64,000 bases of DNA from Pelomyxa schiedti (lineage: Eukaryota; Evosea; Pelobiontida; Pelomyxidae): assembly GCA_020536535.1 (NCBI GenBank), contig JAHLWZ010000857.1:1-64000 (forward strand), written 5' to 3'. Position numbers and translations under genes: made by a program. Positions 34,949-47,721 of the stretch are shown piece after piece. The stretch's first letter is position 1; every line of letters begins with the position of its first letter. Below the pieces are notes generated by a model. The model was not told the origin of the DNA. It ran no database searches and worked only from the letters and a program-made list of their open reading frames with translations.

Positions 34949-37948
34949 ATGGGGCGTTTCGGCCGGTGGTTGGTTGTGTGTTGCATCGCAGCCACTGTGG
35001 GCTGGCAGGGGGCGGGGGCCAGAGCGCGAGCACAGGCACGGACGGGGGACCCTGCGGGGGAGGCGGAGGCGGCGGGGCAGCTGATCGCGAGGGCGATGGA
35101 GGGGGCGACGGGGGCGGCGCTGCCCGCGTTTGTGGTGTCTGTGCTGCGGGCCAGCGGGGGCCAGGGCCGGGGGGATTACTTCGAGCTGGAGACCGGGAGC
35201 GACGGCGGGGCGACGGTGTACGTCACGGCGGGGTCGGGCGTGGCCGCGGCCAGCGGGTTCCACTGGTACTTGAAGTACTTTTGCAATTGCTCCTTGTCTT
35301 GGTACGCTGCCGCTGGGTTTTTCCTTCCTTATGGGATGGGTTTTTTTTTTTGGTTTTTTGGTTTAATGAACAACACTTCACAAAAGGTTTGGAAATGAAT
35401 TGGTTTTTCCAAATCCTCTGCCACTTGTTCCTTTTGAACACCATGACAGTCCTTATGATTATGGCTACTACTTCAACGTGTGTACATTTGGTGTGCACCT
35501 GTGTGAAACTCCACCATAAGGTAACAATAATGCCTTAGGTTATTCCACTGTTTGGTGGGTAAGTTGTAAGTATTTCCATTGGTCCCGACTGAATTGTTGA
35601 TTCCAAAGGATTGGGACCGGTGGGAAGAGGAAATAGATTGGATGGCAATGAATGGAGTCAATTTACCTCTTGCTTTTGTTGGGCAGGAGTATGTATGGCA
35701 AATTGTTTACAACGAGCTTGGCATCTCCAATGAAGAGCTTGAGAGTTACTTTGGAGGTCCTGCCTTTTTACCGTGGCAGAGGATGGGAAATGTTGACGGG
35801 TGGCCATGTATGGTTCAGAAACACGAGATTTTTTCCATGCTCACACTGTTCAGACCCTCTTCCTCAATCATGGATTGTTGCACAAAAGTCTCTGCAACTC
35901 CAGGTTCGAACTACTTAAGTTAGTCCAATATTTTCATCATCTCCACAGATACTCGAGCGTATGCGCTCTCTTGGAATGACTCCAGTACTTCCAGGTTTTT
36001 CTGGGCATGTGCCAGCTGCCATTCAACAGCATTATCCAAACGCTTCCATAACGCAATTGGATCCCTGGCAGAGGGGTTTCACAGGAACATTTTTCTTAGA
36101 TCCACTGGACCCACTTTTCAATAAAGTAAACTGCGTTTTCACCTGCCTGTCAACCAATACAAGAAATAGATAGGGTCTCTCCTCGTTCAACAAATCACGG
36201 AGATATTTGGCTCAGACCATTACTATTCATGTGACCCCTTCAATGAAATCCTTCCTCCAAGTGATGATCCCGCCTACTTGACCACTGTTTCCGCCTCTGT
36301 ATAACGCGTAATTTCAATTTTAATATTAATTTTGCCAAGATATACAGTGCTATGGCAACAGCAGATCCAAGTGCTATCTGGGTGCTCCAAGCATGGTTTT
36401 TAGTGTCATCTCCTCTCTTTTGGAAGACTGAACAGACACAAGCATTCTTGAATGGCGGTACCACATTTCACCGCAGTGGGATTACAATAACTTTTGGCTT
36501 CAATATTTTTTTCCTACAGTTGCCACTGAGGACCTCATTCTCCTTGACCTGTGGGCTGAAGTTGATCCCATTTGGGATGATGATCTCTTCTTTGGAAAAC
36601 AGTTCGTGTGGAATATGCTTCATAATTATGGAGGACGCTCAGGAATGTATGCAACCCTTCCAAGAGTGGCCACTGGTCCAATTACAGCTCTCCAAAATGG
36701 CTCTGCAAATATCGTAGGCACCGGCTTCACACCTGAGGCAATTGAAACGAATCCTGTTGGTTGGAGCCATATCTACCTTGGTCTATATTTATTTTCCTTA
36801 CTGCAGCCTATGACCTCATGGGTGAAATGCGTTGGCGAACAACTGCCCCGGACCTTGACCTCTGGGTTCAATCCTACGCTATTCGCAGATATGGCATCGA
36901 AATCCCTGAACTTATTACTGCATGGTCTCTGCTCCAAAATAGTGTCTACAACTGTGAGCGGCGCCAGGCAGGGACCTCAGGATCAATTGTGGCTGCACGC
37001 CCAGATCTTGTAATACCTGTAGTTGGCTGTTGCGCTGTAAGCAAACTGCGGACAAATTAATCTCACGGCTAAGTCAAATATAGGTCACTCCCCTCTACTG
37101 GGACCCTGTTGATGTATGTGAGGCATGGACATTGATGACACAAGTGGCAAACCAACTAAGAGATCACCCTACATTTACTTATGACCTTACTACCGTGACA
37201 GCACAGGTAAGTTTTTACGCCTTAAATAGAACTCAGACTTTTCACAGGTTCTAAGCACATTAATGCTCGGATACCACAGGTCTCTTGTAGCAAGCTTTCA
37301 TGAAGATACCAGTATTACCTTTGAGAAAGCTGCAAGTAAAATCGAGTCTTTGATACAAGGTATATATCACGAGAGTAGTTAAATAGAAAACCGACTTTGA
37401 TTACACAGATATGGATGAAATTCTTGCAGTGATCTCCTACTCTTTTTTCCCGCAATTTCTTCACTTAACCTCATAACTTTGATAGACACAAGAAAAACTT
37501 CTCCTTGGAACATGGCTTGAAGATGCCAAGCAATGGGCCCAAACTGACGACGAATGGACCAATTATCAATACAACGCCCGGCTACAAATCACCCTCTGGG
37601 GCCCCCCTCTGACCCACCTCAATGACTACGCGTAATTCCACTCCTAATCCCAATCCCAATCTTCCTCCCTATTCCTTTCTTTTTCTCACTATGAATAGGT
37701 ACAAGCTGTGGTCTGGCCTTGTCTCGGATTTCTACCTCCCTCGCTGGGACACATTCATTGGCTCACTACGGGACTACATAGGACACCATGAGGACTGGAA
37801 TCTGACGGCATACCGCCACGAAGTCAGTGCCGTGGAGGAGGCCTGGACACTCAATACTGATGACAGTAATTATCCAAGCACCGCTCAAGGGAATTCAGTG
37901 GATGTGGCTCTTTCCTTATATGAAAAATACAAGTCGGAGTGCCAATAG
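34949..37948 (+). CDS. NAGLU: Alpha-N-acetylglucosaminidase (GH89), secreted or lysosomal
   Basis: GH89 removes terminal alpha-N-acetylglucosamine from heparan sulfate and similar glycans. The N-terminus [19 protein letters not shown] is a signal peptide. Domain 1 has [21 protein letters not shown]. The catalytic region has [52 protein letters not shown] (near 36232, first catalytic Glu in FNE), [11 protein letters not shown] (second catalytic Glu) and [20 protein letters not shown]. The C-terminal helical domain includes [26 protein letters not shown] and [16 protein letters not shown], ending at TAG (37946-37948). The order and spacing match human NAGLU throughout. About twelve short introns. 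In a phagotrophic protist it would digest ingested polysaccharide; this is inference. The leader before the ATG is A-rich. Confidence 0.93.
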
Positions 37949-38048
37949 AATTCTCCATTCTAGCAACTCACTCTCACCTCTAATATTCACCATAAGAGAA
38001 GCTTATTAGTTCATGCCTTCTTTTTTTGTTGTTTTTCCGGAGTCAAAC

Positions 38049-40003
38049 TTACCAGTCATCAGGAGGTTTGGTGGTTGAGTGCCCAGTTAACCAAGCCACC
38101 TTTAGGTTAATTTTTCTGATGGCCTCAGTGTCAGTAGGTTGCACTCCTTGATCGTGCATCATCTGTGCAATCATTGTGATAACAGCCCGTAGCGAACAGG
38201 CGTGACGGAACCGAGTTCCGAATATGGTGGTATCAACATACTTGATGTATTCCTGCACCCGCTTCTGTGCATGCAGCTGGAATATGAAGCTGTTGTGGAG
38301 TGTGTTTATCAGCGGGACAATTCCTCCCGGGTGTGTGAAAATGGAGCCGTAGCCTTCGCCGGCTGTGGTGATGCGGCACAGGGCCAGTTCTCCATTGGCT
38401 TTGATTGTGAGGTATGGAGATGGCCGGAAGAATGCTTTGCAGTATAGAACTGAAGGTGGAACGGTCCGGATATCAAAGCCGTCGTTGGGTTCCAGGTTGT
38501 GTGCACCGGCGCCGATATCAATGAAGTTCGTGAGGATGTTGGCCCGGTCGCGGGACAGTAGCTGGATTTTAGCCTCGGGACGTGTGTATGGTGGAAATGT
38601 GTACAGGAGATCGGAAATGCGGACGAGGAATTCTATGAAAACTGGGTCCCTTAATGCGGCAGGGTTCAGTAAAATTGAGGCCCGTGCTTGTAGTCCCGCT
38701 TTTCTTACAATCGGAATTCCACGCATTATCTTGTCAAACAAGCCAGGGTGGCCCCTAAAATATTTTTGGAGGTACTGGTGAATTTGGGTTCAAACCTATT
38801 TGCGTCATGTACTGCCGCTGTTGGGCCATCAATGCTGAACCCAACGTGAGTGACACCTGCTCTTTTGAGCTCTGCCAAGTAAGCAGGGACATCGGGGTAA
38901 CAAACACCTGCTGCAGTGAAGTTCGTTTGCTCCAGAAACCACCCACTTGATAGTACAACAACGTCAATTCCGCCACACACTTCCGTTGCTTTGGAGGCGA
39001 TATATTGCACAAGATCAAGCCATCCATCTCCAAACTGTGTCACTTCTCCACCAATAAAAGCAAACTGATTGATTCCAATCATCACCATTGCGTCAACAGC
39101 TCTTTTCAGAAGTTCCACATTAGTAGGTGAAGTTGTTGTTCTTTGCACTCGACTATTATAGCAATGGTGGCATGAAAACCCACACTTACTGGTATACTCA
39201 AATATGATTGTATTTACGTTCTCCAATGGGTTTCGCTTGTATTTCAAACGTATTTCATCCAATGACAGAGATGCCCTGGGGATTTTTTCGGCAAATCCTT
39301 TCTCAATGAGTGAATCAAACACTTTCTTGAGCTTAGTGACACCTTCCTCTACTGTGGGACTCTTGATGGATGCAACGTATGGTGAAGAAGAAGCCTGACA
39401 AGATGTAGAATTGGACGAGGACTTGGAATCAGTCCCTCCATTGGTTTTCTCTGAGCTTTCCTGGGGAATTGTAGCGTTAATTGTAGGAGGTGCCAACGAA
39501 GCTGAAGGCACTTCATTCACGCAGCTGCCATTTGATGTCGTTGTGTTCGCTTTGCCATCTGAAACTACAGAATGAGGTGTTCCATTATCCTTACCAGCAT
39601 CAACAGCAACCTTCGTTTCTGCCGGCCCTGATATTCTCCCTAAATCAGTCCGAGGGGGCGTCCTTGTTTCCTCACTTTCACTGACACTATTACAAGTACT
39701 AGTACTCGTAGTAACAGAACTAGAACTGGAAGTGGGAGTGGGAGTGGGAGTCGTGCTGCAGGGAACAGTTTTCCCAGTTGCAGTTGCATTTTCAGTCGAA
39801 GGTGACGTAGCGGGCGCTGTGGTTGTGGCACCAATTTTTTCAGGGTAGGGCATGGCCAGAACTGTGCACAGCGAAGAAAGGATGAAGTTTTCGAGTTCCG
39901 AGTCTGAAAATCCTTTGGGAGTAGCGAGGGTGCTTAATGCAGGATTATGGGAAGCCCCTCCTGGACCCAGGAAGAGAGTCGCCAGCTTGTGCGTCAGGGA
40001 CAT
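38049..40003 (-). CDS. Radical SAM enzyme with SPASM-like C-terminal cysteines
   Basis: The radical SAM 4Fe-4S motif CGFSCHHC (CxxxCxxC) lies near 39170-39195 in EYTSKCGFSCHHCYNSRV. It is followed by the barrel blocks FAFIGGEVTQFGDGW (GGE motif) and THVGFSIDGPTAAVHD. An intron with acceptor TTTTAG (near 38753) joins DANR to GHPGLFDKIMRG. The C-terminal exon has CKAF, then YLTIKANGELALC and GSIF, the layout of a SPASM or twitch auxiliary-cluster domain with few cysteines. The first 250 residues are a Ser/Thr-rich, poorly conserved region. Known SPASM enzymes modify peptides or proteins or act as maturases; the substrate here cannot be read. The start at 40003 (MSLTHKLATLFLG) is preferred; a longer frame reaches 40132. 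Confidence 0.82.
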
Positions 40004-40325
40004 GGCGCCGCTGGACGACGAGAGGTACTCCAACGCAGCCTTATGCCCACAGTTGGTGAGTATCACCCTGCCATTATGGGTGGTGAGAGGAGGAAAAAAA
40101 AGACGAACGAACCAACCAGCCATACAACACAAAAGTGGACGAGGGAGGAGGGATTACTGGTAGTGTTCCTCTGCGTCCGACGACGAAGTCATGCCTGCGT
40201 TTTGTTGTCGGTTTTTTCCGATAGTTACGGGAAACAGATCAGCCGATCGGCCGCGACTTGGTGGGAAGAAAAGGGCGATCGTTCACGAGAAAAACAAACA
40301 AAAAGTCCCGGTTGCGTGCTCACAG
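40004..40325. other. Divergent promoter region between the radical SAM and zinc-ribbon genes
   Basis: This 322 bp stretch separates two divergent start codons. It may include an upstream part of the radical SAM reading frame (to 40132). No RNA gene or repeated motif was recognised. Confidence 0.35.
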
Positions 40326-42624
40326 ATGGACGCGTACCGCGCACAGATACAGGCCCTGAAGCAACAAAAGGCGGCAGGCACGGCCTCCTCTGCGTCGCCG
40401 TCGTCGCTAGGGGGGGCGAGGCCCACTGCCGCGACCACGGGCCTGGCCGCCACGTCGCTGTCCACGTCTGGCACCACTACGCCCAGATCGAATTTGTTGA
40501 CTTTCCAGCCTCGCCGTATCTACTCTTTTTTTTTTTTAATTATCTCTAATTTGTGTTAATTTTTAAAAATAATTAAAAAAATCGTGTCCACAGCTTGTCC
40601 TATTTGTGGCACTGAGTGCAAAGGTACAATTTGCCAGAAATGCGGAAGACCTGTACCACTTTGTATGCACCTCGTCTATGCATTCTTATTGTTTTTCCCT
40701 TGACTTTTTTTCCCCAGCATCTTTTACTTCTCTAGCCAAGCCAAGCACTCTTAGTCCTTCAACTCCATCAACAACATTAGGAACATCTGCAACTCAGACT
40801 CACCCATCACCACCCTCACCATCCACACCCCAAACAACCCTTGCGACATCAGCACCACATACTCCAACAACGAGACCAGTATCTGGGTGTGTCCCTCCTT
40901 GTGAAAGTCTAGCCTTCAACCTCTTTAACTCTTGAACAGATCACAACGCAGTGACAGTTTGACAAACCTATGGCGCAACCAAGGCCAGCCCTCTACCTCA
41001 AGCCCATCCACACCGCAGTCCTCTACTCCCTCCCCCACAATCACACCCACAACTCCCAACTCAAACGCCTCTACACAGCCCAGTGTATCCACTCTCCTCA
41101 TGAGACCAGCCAACCCTCCTCCTAATACCACAAACCGTGTTTCAGTCACTACCCCCATATCCAATGGTACAACTCACCCAACACCAACCACAACAAACGT
41201 GGGGATTGGTGCCCCAACCAACGTAGTCAAATCAGCGGTCGTATTCAATCCTGTTACAGGAGCCCTGGAGACCAAACCAGTAGCTGTGTGTTCACTCTCA
41301 CAAATTAGCATTGTTATTGATCCCTCTATGATGAAATTAATATTAATATACCCCCACCCTATACTAATATGAGTTCAAGCAAACGCAAGGAAAGGCACCC
41401 TCACCTGAAGACCTGCTATCAAAGGCAAGAGCATGGACATCCTCGCCCTCTGGAGGGAATGCTGCCAAACCCACCACTGCATCGCCAGCAATAACCCCTT
41501 CCACCACATCAAAAGTACCTTCCACAGCACCTACTTCAGCGACTCCTGTTTCAATGAACCCTGCACGTATGTCAACAATGCCGGGGCAACCAGGCATGTC
41601 TGATAGAGCAAGGCGTCAATCGAGAATCAATAGACAATCTCGCATCTTAGTTAATAATCAGATGGAGAAGCTAGAAACCATTCTTGCAAGTGAGTAAAGT
41701 TTGGTGATAGTCACTCGGATTCACTTTAAAATAGATGTATCTAAGTTGGAGAAAAGGATTGTAGCAACAGGTAATATTCTATTCTTCATAGCTTTTCCTA
41801 ATTTCTTTCCTGTCCTGTAGAGGCGGCGCGACAGCAGGCAGAAGAAAGTCTCATAGAAATAGCCATTGGGAAGATGGAGCAAGACGAAAAAGTGAACACG
41901 GCCCTGGAGAAAGTCAACTCCTTATTAACAGACTTCAACTCCCTCTCACATGCCGAACTGCACACACGTCTATGCTCCCTTAGGTGATTTCTTTGTCCTG
42001 CAGTTCTAGTGTAAATCTTTGATAGGGATGGATTGTCGGGAACTGAAGCGGCGTCTCCATCACCATCACAATCACAATCACCCCCACCACCCAGCTCCTC
42101 CACACCACCACCCCCACCACCACCTCCTAGTGGCACTTTCATTGCGTCTCATCACAGAACTAACAGTAATACACCTCCAGCACCCCCTGCCCCCAGGAGT
42201 ACACCTCAATCAACTTCCAATACCTCTGCTCCGGTTAATACAAGTATGTGCTCAAAGTCCACATACATTTGTCAGTGTATAACTTGTTCTCACAGTGGAT
42301 CTTCTTGCTCAAATAAAAAGCGGTGCCAAACTGAAACCTGTTGATGTACAACGCCTAAAAGAGGTACCCCAGCTACAAAAACCTTCAGAATGGCACTGAC
42401 CTTGAAAACAACCAGCAACACGCAACACAAAAGGCTCAATCCAGCAGATCTGGGAGAAAATCAGTAATGCTAGTGAAAAGCTTGGAAGATACAATCAGTG
42501 TGTTGCACTTTCACTCTCTGTTCCCCCAAAGCCAACACTCAACACAGGATCTGCATTGCAAATGAAGTTCCAGATGGGTGACGACGAAGATGACGACTTT
42601 GGAGATGAAGACGACTTCGAGTGA
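40326..42624 (+). CDS. Zinc-ribbon, Ser/Thr/Pro-rich, coiled-coil protein of unknown function
   Basis: No named family is recognised. Exon 1 starts MDAYRAQIQALKQQKAAG, a short helix, then a Ser/Thr-rich region. Exon 2 encodes a compact zinc ribbon, CPICGTECKGTICQKCGRP (four Cys as CxxC...CxxC). A long Thr/Pro/Ser-rich region follows (40720-41600). Near 41600-41960 there is a basic stretch ARRQSRINRQSR and a coiled coil with MEKLETILAN, then EAARQQAEESLIEIAIGKM. Another polyproline run sits at 42075-42130. The C-terminus FQMGDDEDDDFGDEDDFE is strongly acidic and ends at TGA 42622-42624. Zinc ribbon plus coil plus polyproline suggests a scaffold or regulator, possibly cytoskeletal, but this is a guess. 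Intron positions in 41320-42480 are approximate. Confidence 0.55.
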
Positions 42625-42846
42625 TGATCACGACCAGGACCTCCTCTCCCACCGCTTTTTTTTTGTTTTTCTGGTGTTTCTGATCCCGAAAGGCACATTG
42701 ACACCAGCGCAGGGGAACTACTCCTGCCAGTTCCCTCATCAGTTGCTGTAAAGGGAAAAAATAATAATCCGAAACAACGCGTTTGGCTCAGTCACACCCA
42801 GATCTACCAAAAATACAATAAAAACAAAAAAAAGATAGAGAGGGTG

Positions 42847-45800
42847 ATGGACGCGTTCTCGTTTCTCAAGAAGGACGATGAGTTGGGTGAGTCACGCCCA
42901 AACGACAACAACCACGAACTACGACACTAATCCATCTGCATCGTTGAACGCCCATTCACACTTCCACCTCACGACAGCGTACTACAAGGAAAAAAAAAAA
43001 AACCCCAACACAAAAATACACGACCCAACAACAATAAAACTCTGATCGAAAAACTGGGGAACAGGGAGTGTATTTCAGAATTTGGATAAGGGTGCCGTGT
43101 TGCAAGAGAAAAGGGTGTTCCATGAAAGCCCTTTGAACGTGCGGAAGTGTAGACTTGCTTTGAGCCAAATCCTCTATGTTCTCAATCAAGGTGAAACCTT
43201 CACGAAGACTGAGGCAACAGATTTGTTCTTTGCTGTCACTAAGCTCTACCAGTCTCAAGATGTATGCATCAATTTGCTTTGATTTTTCTTGCTCAATTCT
43301 CTACTCTTCTCCTGGAAGATTTACTTGCGGTTGTTGATGTATCTTATGATAAGGGAGCTCACATCACTGACAAGTGATAGTATTATTGTGATTAGCTCCC
43401 TAACTCGAGACATGACAAGCAAAAATGACCTTTACAAGTCGAATGCCATGAGGGTTTTGTGGAGAATTTTGGATGTATGTGCTGGAGATTGGTTCCATCT
43501 TTATTGTTTTGTATTCCTTATCCATTACCTAACACCAAAACTAGAATACAATGCTTCCACAGTTTGAACGTTATTTCAAGCAAAGTATTGTGTACACTGA
43601 TCCCAGTATCGCAAGTGCAGCTCTTGTGTCGTCAGTTCATCTAATTCGCACTTGTCCTGATGTCGTAAGTTACCTTTAATTCCAGATCCAAGCTAACTCT
43701 TTCAGGTTAAACGGTGGTCCAATGAAGTCTCTGAAGCACTTCAATCCCGCAATCTTATGGTTCAGTACCACGCATTTGGTCTCCTTTACTACATCAAGCA
43801 GCACGACAAACTCGCAGTTGCTAAATTGATTGCTGGAACATTCTCTCTTATTCAAGCATCCAAGTATCTTTCTTAATTCAGGGCTATCTCTGAATGTAAT
43901 TTCAGGTCTCCGTATGCTCACTGCCTATTAATCCGACTGGCTAAAAAAATTCTTGAGGAAGGGATAGAAAAATCAGCGTGTGTACTTTCGGTCATACCCG
44001 AAATCCAATCATTTCTTTTAGGGAAGCTCCATTGTTTGAATATATCGCCCACTCCCTTCGCAATAACAGTGACATGGTTGTGCTTGAAGCTGCACGAGCG
44101 TTATGTGACCTACCCCAGGCCACCCCAAAGGATGTTGCCCCAGCTGTTAGTGGTATTTCAACACTTCAAACTTGCACTTTCTTTACTTGTTATTACAGAT
44201 TTACAATTATTCTTAAACACTGCAAAGCCTGCCCTACGATTTGCAGCAGTACGGACTCTTAATAAGGTATTCTGGGTGTAAGTTTTACCTTTCTCACTGT
44301 TAATTTTACTACAGCTTGCCAATAAGTATCCAATTTTGACCAGTTTGGCCAACTTAGATTTAGAGGCGCTGCTTTCTGATCCAAACAGGAACACTGCTAC
44401 ACTGGCCATCAGTTGCCTGCTCAAGGTAGCCACGGTATTAGAAGCAACCTCATTTTATGTAGATAACTGGAAGTGAACAAAGTGTTGATAAACTAATGAA
44501 ACAAATATCTGGTTTTATAACTGATATCCCTGATGAATTCAAAATTCAAGGTTCGTTCACGTGAACGAAATCAAACTTAACACTCAAAAAAAGTCATCGA
44601 GGCAATTCGTACTCTGTGTCTCAAATATCCCTCAAGACACCGTTCTTTGATGACTTTTCTCTCAAACATGCTTCGTGAGGAAGGAGGTTTTGAGTACAAA
44701 CAAGTTGTTGTAGAAACCTTCTTCACGATAATTTCATCTATCCCCGATGCTCTCGAATTTGGTTCGCTATTCTCCCCAACCTTCTGTGCTGGGCTTATTC
44801 TTATGTAGGGTTAACACAGTTGTGTGAGTTTATCGAAGATTGTGAATATGCCTACCTATCTACAAGAATTCTGTATCTTCTTTCGCAAGAAGGTCCGAAA
44901 ACTGCAACTGCAGGGAAATTCATTCGTTATATATACAACAGGTAATCTTTTTCGTTCGTTGTGGGTTCTCATATTTTCATCAGAACGACACTGGAGACCG
45001 CCCCTGTTCGAGCTGCAGCAGTGAGCGCCCTTGCAAGATTTGGTGTCAAACTTCCTTCTCTTCAAAGCCAAGTCCTCATCCTACTCAAGCGGTATTCCAG
45101 TTCTTTCTCCTTGACATTATTTTATTAACCCTTACAGGTGTATGAGTGATAGTGATGATGAGGTAAGAGACAGAGCTGCTTATGCTGTCCGGGTTTTTGA
45201 AAGTGGAGACTCCACATGCATTAACAACTTCGTTCTTCCGAGTTCTCCCCCACTGTTGAGTAATTTGAATCTTGCCCTGCAACAATATCTGGAAGGTGGT
45301 GCTGAAACCCCTTTTGATATTTCGGCAGTTCCACAACAATACACTGCGCCTCCCTCAAAGCAAAATCAACCCCAATCACAATCACAATCACCTACACCAA
45401 CACCAGCCCCAGCACAAACACCCGGACCAAACGGGCCGGCAATATTATCAATGCCCGAGTTTGCCCTGATAGCAAAATCCTATTTCAAATCCTGCGCCCC
45501 AGTGCATCTAACAGAAAAAGAGACAGAGTATGTCGTGTCGTGCGTCAAGCACATTTTTACTCAGGATATTGTTCTTCAGGTTTAATGATTCCACCTGTTA
45601 TTTACCAAATTTCCTTACTCCCGTAGTTTGATGTACTTAATACAATGAAATCTGAGCAGTTAGAAAATGTGCATGTTGAATTAATTCCTGCCGAAGGAAG
45701 TGAGAGCTTTACAATTTCTAAGGTGTGCCATTGCTTTGGTTCCTGTGTCTCATTTTTCTCCAGATTATTCCTGCAGCCCAGATACCCTTCGACACAACTG

Positions 45801-46495
45801 TTTCATGTTATGTCCTTATCAAAGCCCCCAAGGGAGCTTCTCCAGGTAGGTCATTTCTGGGAAAACTAGTCCATTGAGTGGGACCTAGGCAGTTTTGGGA
45901 CCACGCTGAAATTCATAGTGAAAGAGGTAGATTCTTCCGGCGAAGTTGAAGAAACTGGTTCAGAGGAAGAATATCCAGTACTCTATTTATTAAGTTGTTC
46001 TTACTCCTTAATCATGCTACAGCTGGAGACTCTGGAAATCGCCGTTGGGGATTTCATCACTCCACTGACCACCTTTAACGTACAAACGGATTGGGAAGCG
46101 CTCCAGCAGGAAGCAGTCGAGACATACAACTTGTCTACTGTGAAAACGCTACAAGGTCTTCCAATCTTTTTTTTCCTTCATATATTCTGAATTACCATTT
46201 TCCAGATGCTGTTAACGAATTGATGTCTTTCTTGTCAATGAACGCGGATACTAAATATGCCAAAGTCGAGGAGAGAGCTAAAAAACACATACTCTTCATG
46301 TCGGGCACCTTCATGGGTGGCATTACAGCAATTGTGAGAGCGAGAATGAGAATCGATCCCAGTGGGACAGGTCAGTTCCATTATCCACGGCACGGTATCG
46401 AACCACAACACTAACCACCAACAGGTGTAAACCTAGAACTTACTGCACGGTCCTCTGTGCAAGAAATATCGCAGCTAATAGCCTCTTCTGTTTAA
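42847..46495 (+). CDS. COPG: Coatomer subunit gamma (COPI)
   Basis: Gamma-COP is part of the COPI F-subcomplex that coats Golgi-to-ER vesicles. Exon 1 encodes [14 protein letters not shown] before a GTGAGT donor. The helical solenoid then shows [144 protein letters not shown]. After a Gln/Pro-rich hinge comes the appendage domain: [17 protein letters not shown] and [19 protein letters not shown]. The end [20 protein letters not shown] stops at TAA 46493-46495. Order and motifs match animal COPG across the full length. About 18 introns, several ending with a CTAAC-type branch motif. Confidence 0.95.
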
Positions 46496-46603
46496 ATGCT
46501 CCACCGTTTTTGCCCACGCCACTCCCCAACAAATACGGAAACCCTTTGAGAGACAAATGTCGTTCAGCTCCACGCTTTTTTTTTCCCATAAGACATCAAT
46601 AAC

Positions 46604-47689
46604 ATGGATTTCGTAAAGATACTAGACAGCCGGGACACCACAACTTGTGTTCTGGCGTCGGACAGGGCAACCTGCACCCAAGCGGGTATTACTTATGATT
46701 CGATTGATGGGCTGTTGTGCCCGCAAACAACTTTTCGACACATAAGCTCCCCTTATGCTTATCGCCAGTGTATGTGATACAGAAGAGGGCAGCCAATGAA
46801 GAGGAGGCGAGGGGCGTTGTGGAAAGAGGAGTGGCGTGCGATGCAACTCTGGTGCAAAGGAATGACAAGTATGCCCAGTACTCAGTTACTGTACCAGACC
46901 AAATCACAGTTAACACCATTTTCCCCGCCACACCAAAGTAAGTCCTTTATTTTTCTTCGCTAAGGGTTGACGGCATTGCAATTTCAACTTTAGGGATATT
47001 GCAAAATATTCTCATGTTAACAGCTTCGTTCTGCGGGAAACTCCTGCACTTTATCACTCAGTTACCCTTCCCTATGTAGATTCCTTGCCTGCCGAAGAAC
47101 TATCTTGGGTAACTCATTTAATTGATGGTACTTCCCACCTAAGGCTATTTGGAACTCCTAACTTCCTCATTTTCAGGTACAAGCGAACAGGACCGCGTTC
47201 TCTGTCAGTCGCCCACAATGGTCCTCGTAAAGGACACAAAGTGGCACACAAGTGATGCGAGTTCCATGTATCTTCTTGCTATAATCAAGTTCCCTCCGGG
47301 AAGGAATTTGCGCAGCATCAGGGACCTGCGTGGCGACGATGTGCCAATGCTACTCGACGTCAAGGAGGCAACTTTGAAAATAGCCCTTGAAAGGCAAGGT
47401 TTGAAATGGCTCGTTCCACACTCACCCTCAACAAAATACCAGATTTGGTGTGAAGCCCCGTGACATCTTGGTGTTCTTCCACTACTTCCCATCCTTCTGG
47501 CATTTGCACCTGCACTTTGTGTGTGTGAATTCTGGCAGTTCGTTTGGCAGGAACAACTCGGCTGGAAAGGCCATTCTTTTGGATGATGTCACTGACAATC
47601 TCCTCTCTGACCCATCATATTACGCAAACGCCAAAATCACTGTCATTATTGACAGCCCACAACTGGGTGCCCTCTTTGGGAATCTGTAG
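46604..47689 (+). CDS. DCPS: m7GpppX diphosphatase / scavenger mRNA-decapping enzyme
   Basis: DcpS hydrolyses the cap left after 3'-5' mRNA decay. Start MDFVKILDSRDTTTCVL at 46604. The N-terminal domain has YSVTVPDQITVNTIFPATPK then YSHVNSFVLRETPALYHSVT. The C-terminal HIT domain has VLVKDTKWHTSD, YLLAIIKFPPGRNLRSIRDL and the catalytic histidine triad in HYFPSFWHLHLHFVC (near 47490-47520). It ends SPQLGALFGNL at TAG 47687-47689. Length and block order fit the family. It lies 108 bp after the COPG stop codon and converges on the PTB-like gene with only 32 bp between stop codons, so the two mRNAs should overlap at their 3' ends. Confidence 0.92.
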
Positions 47690-47721
47690 TAGCACAAATA
47701 AATTTTCAAATGCTTCGTATT

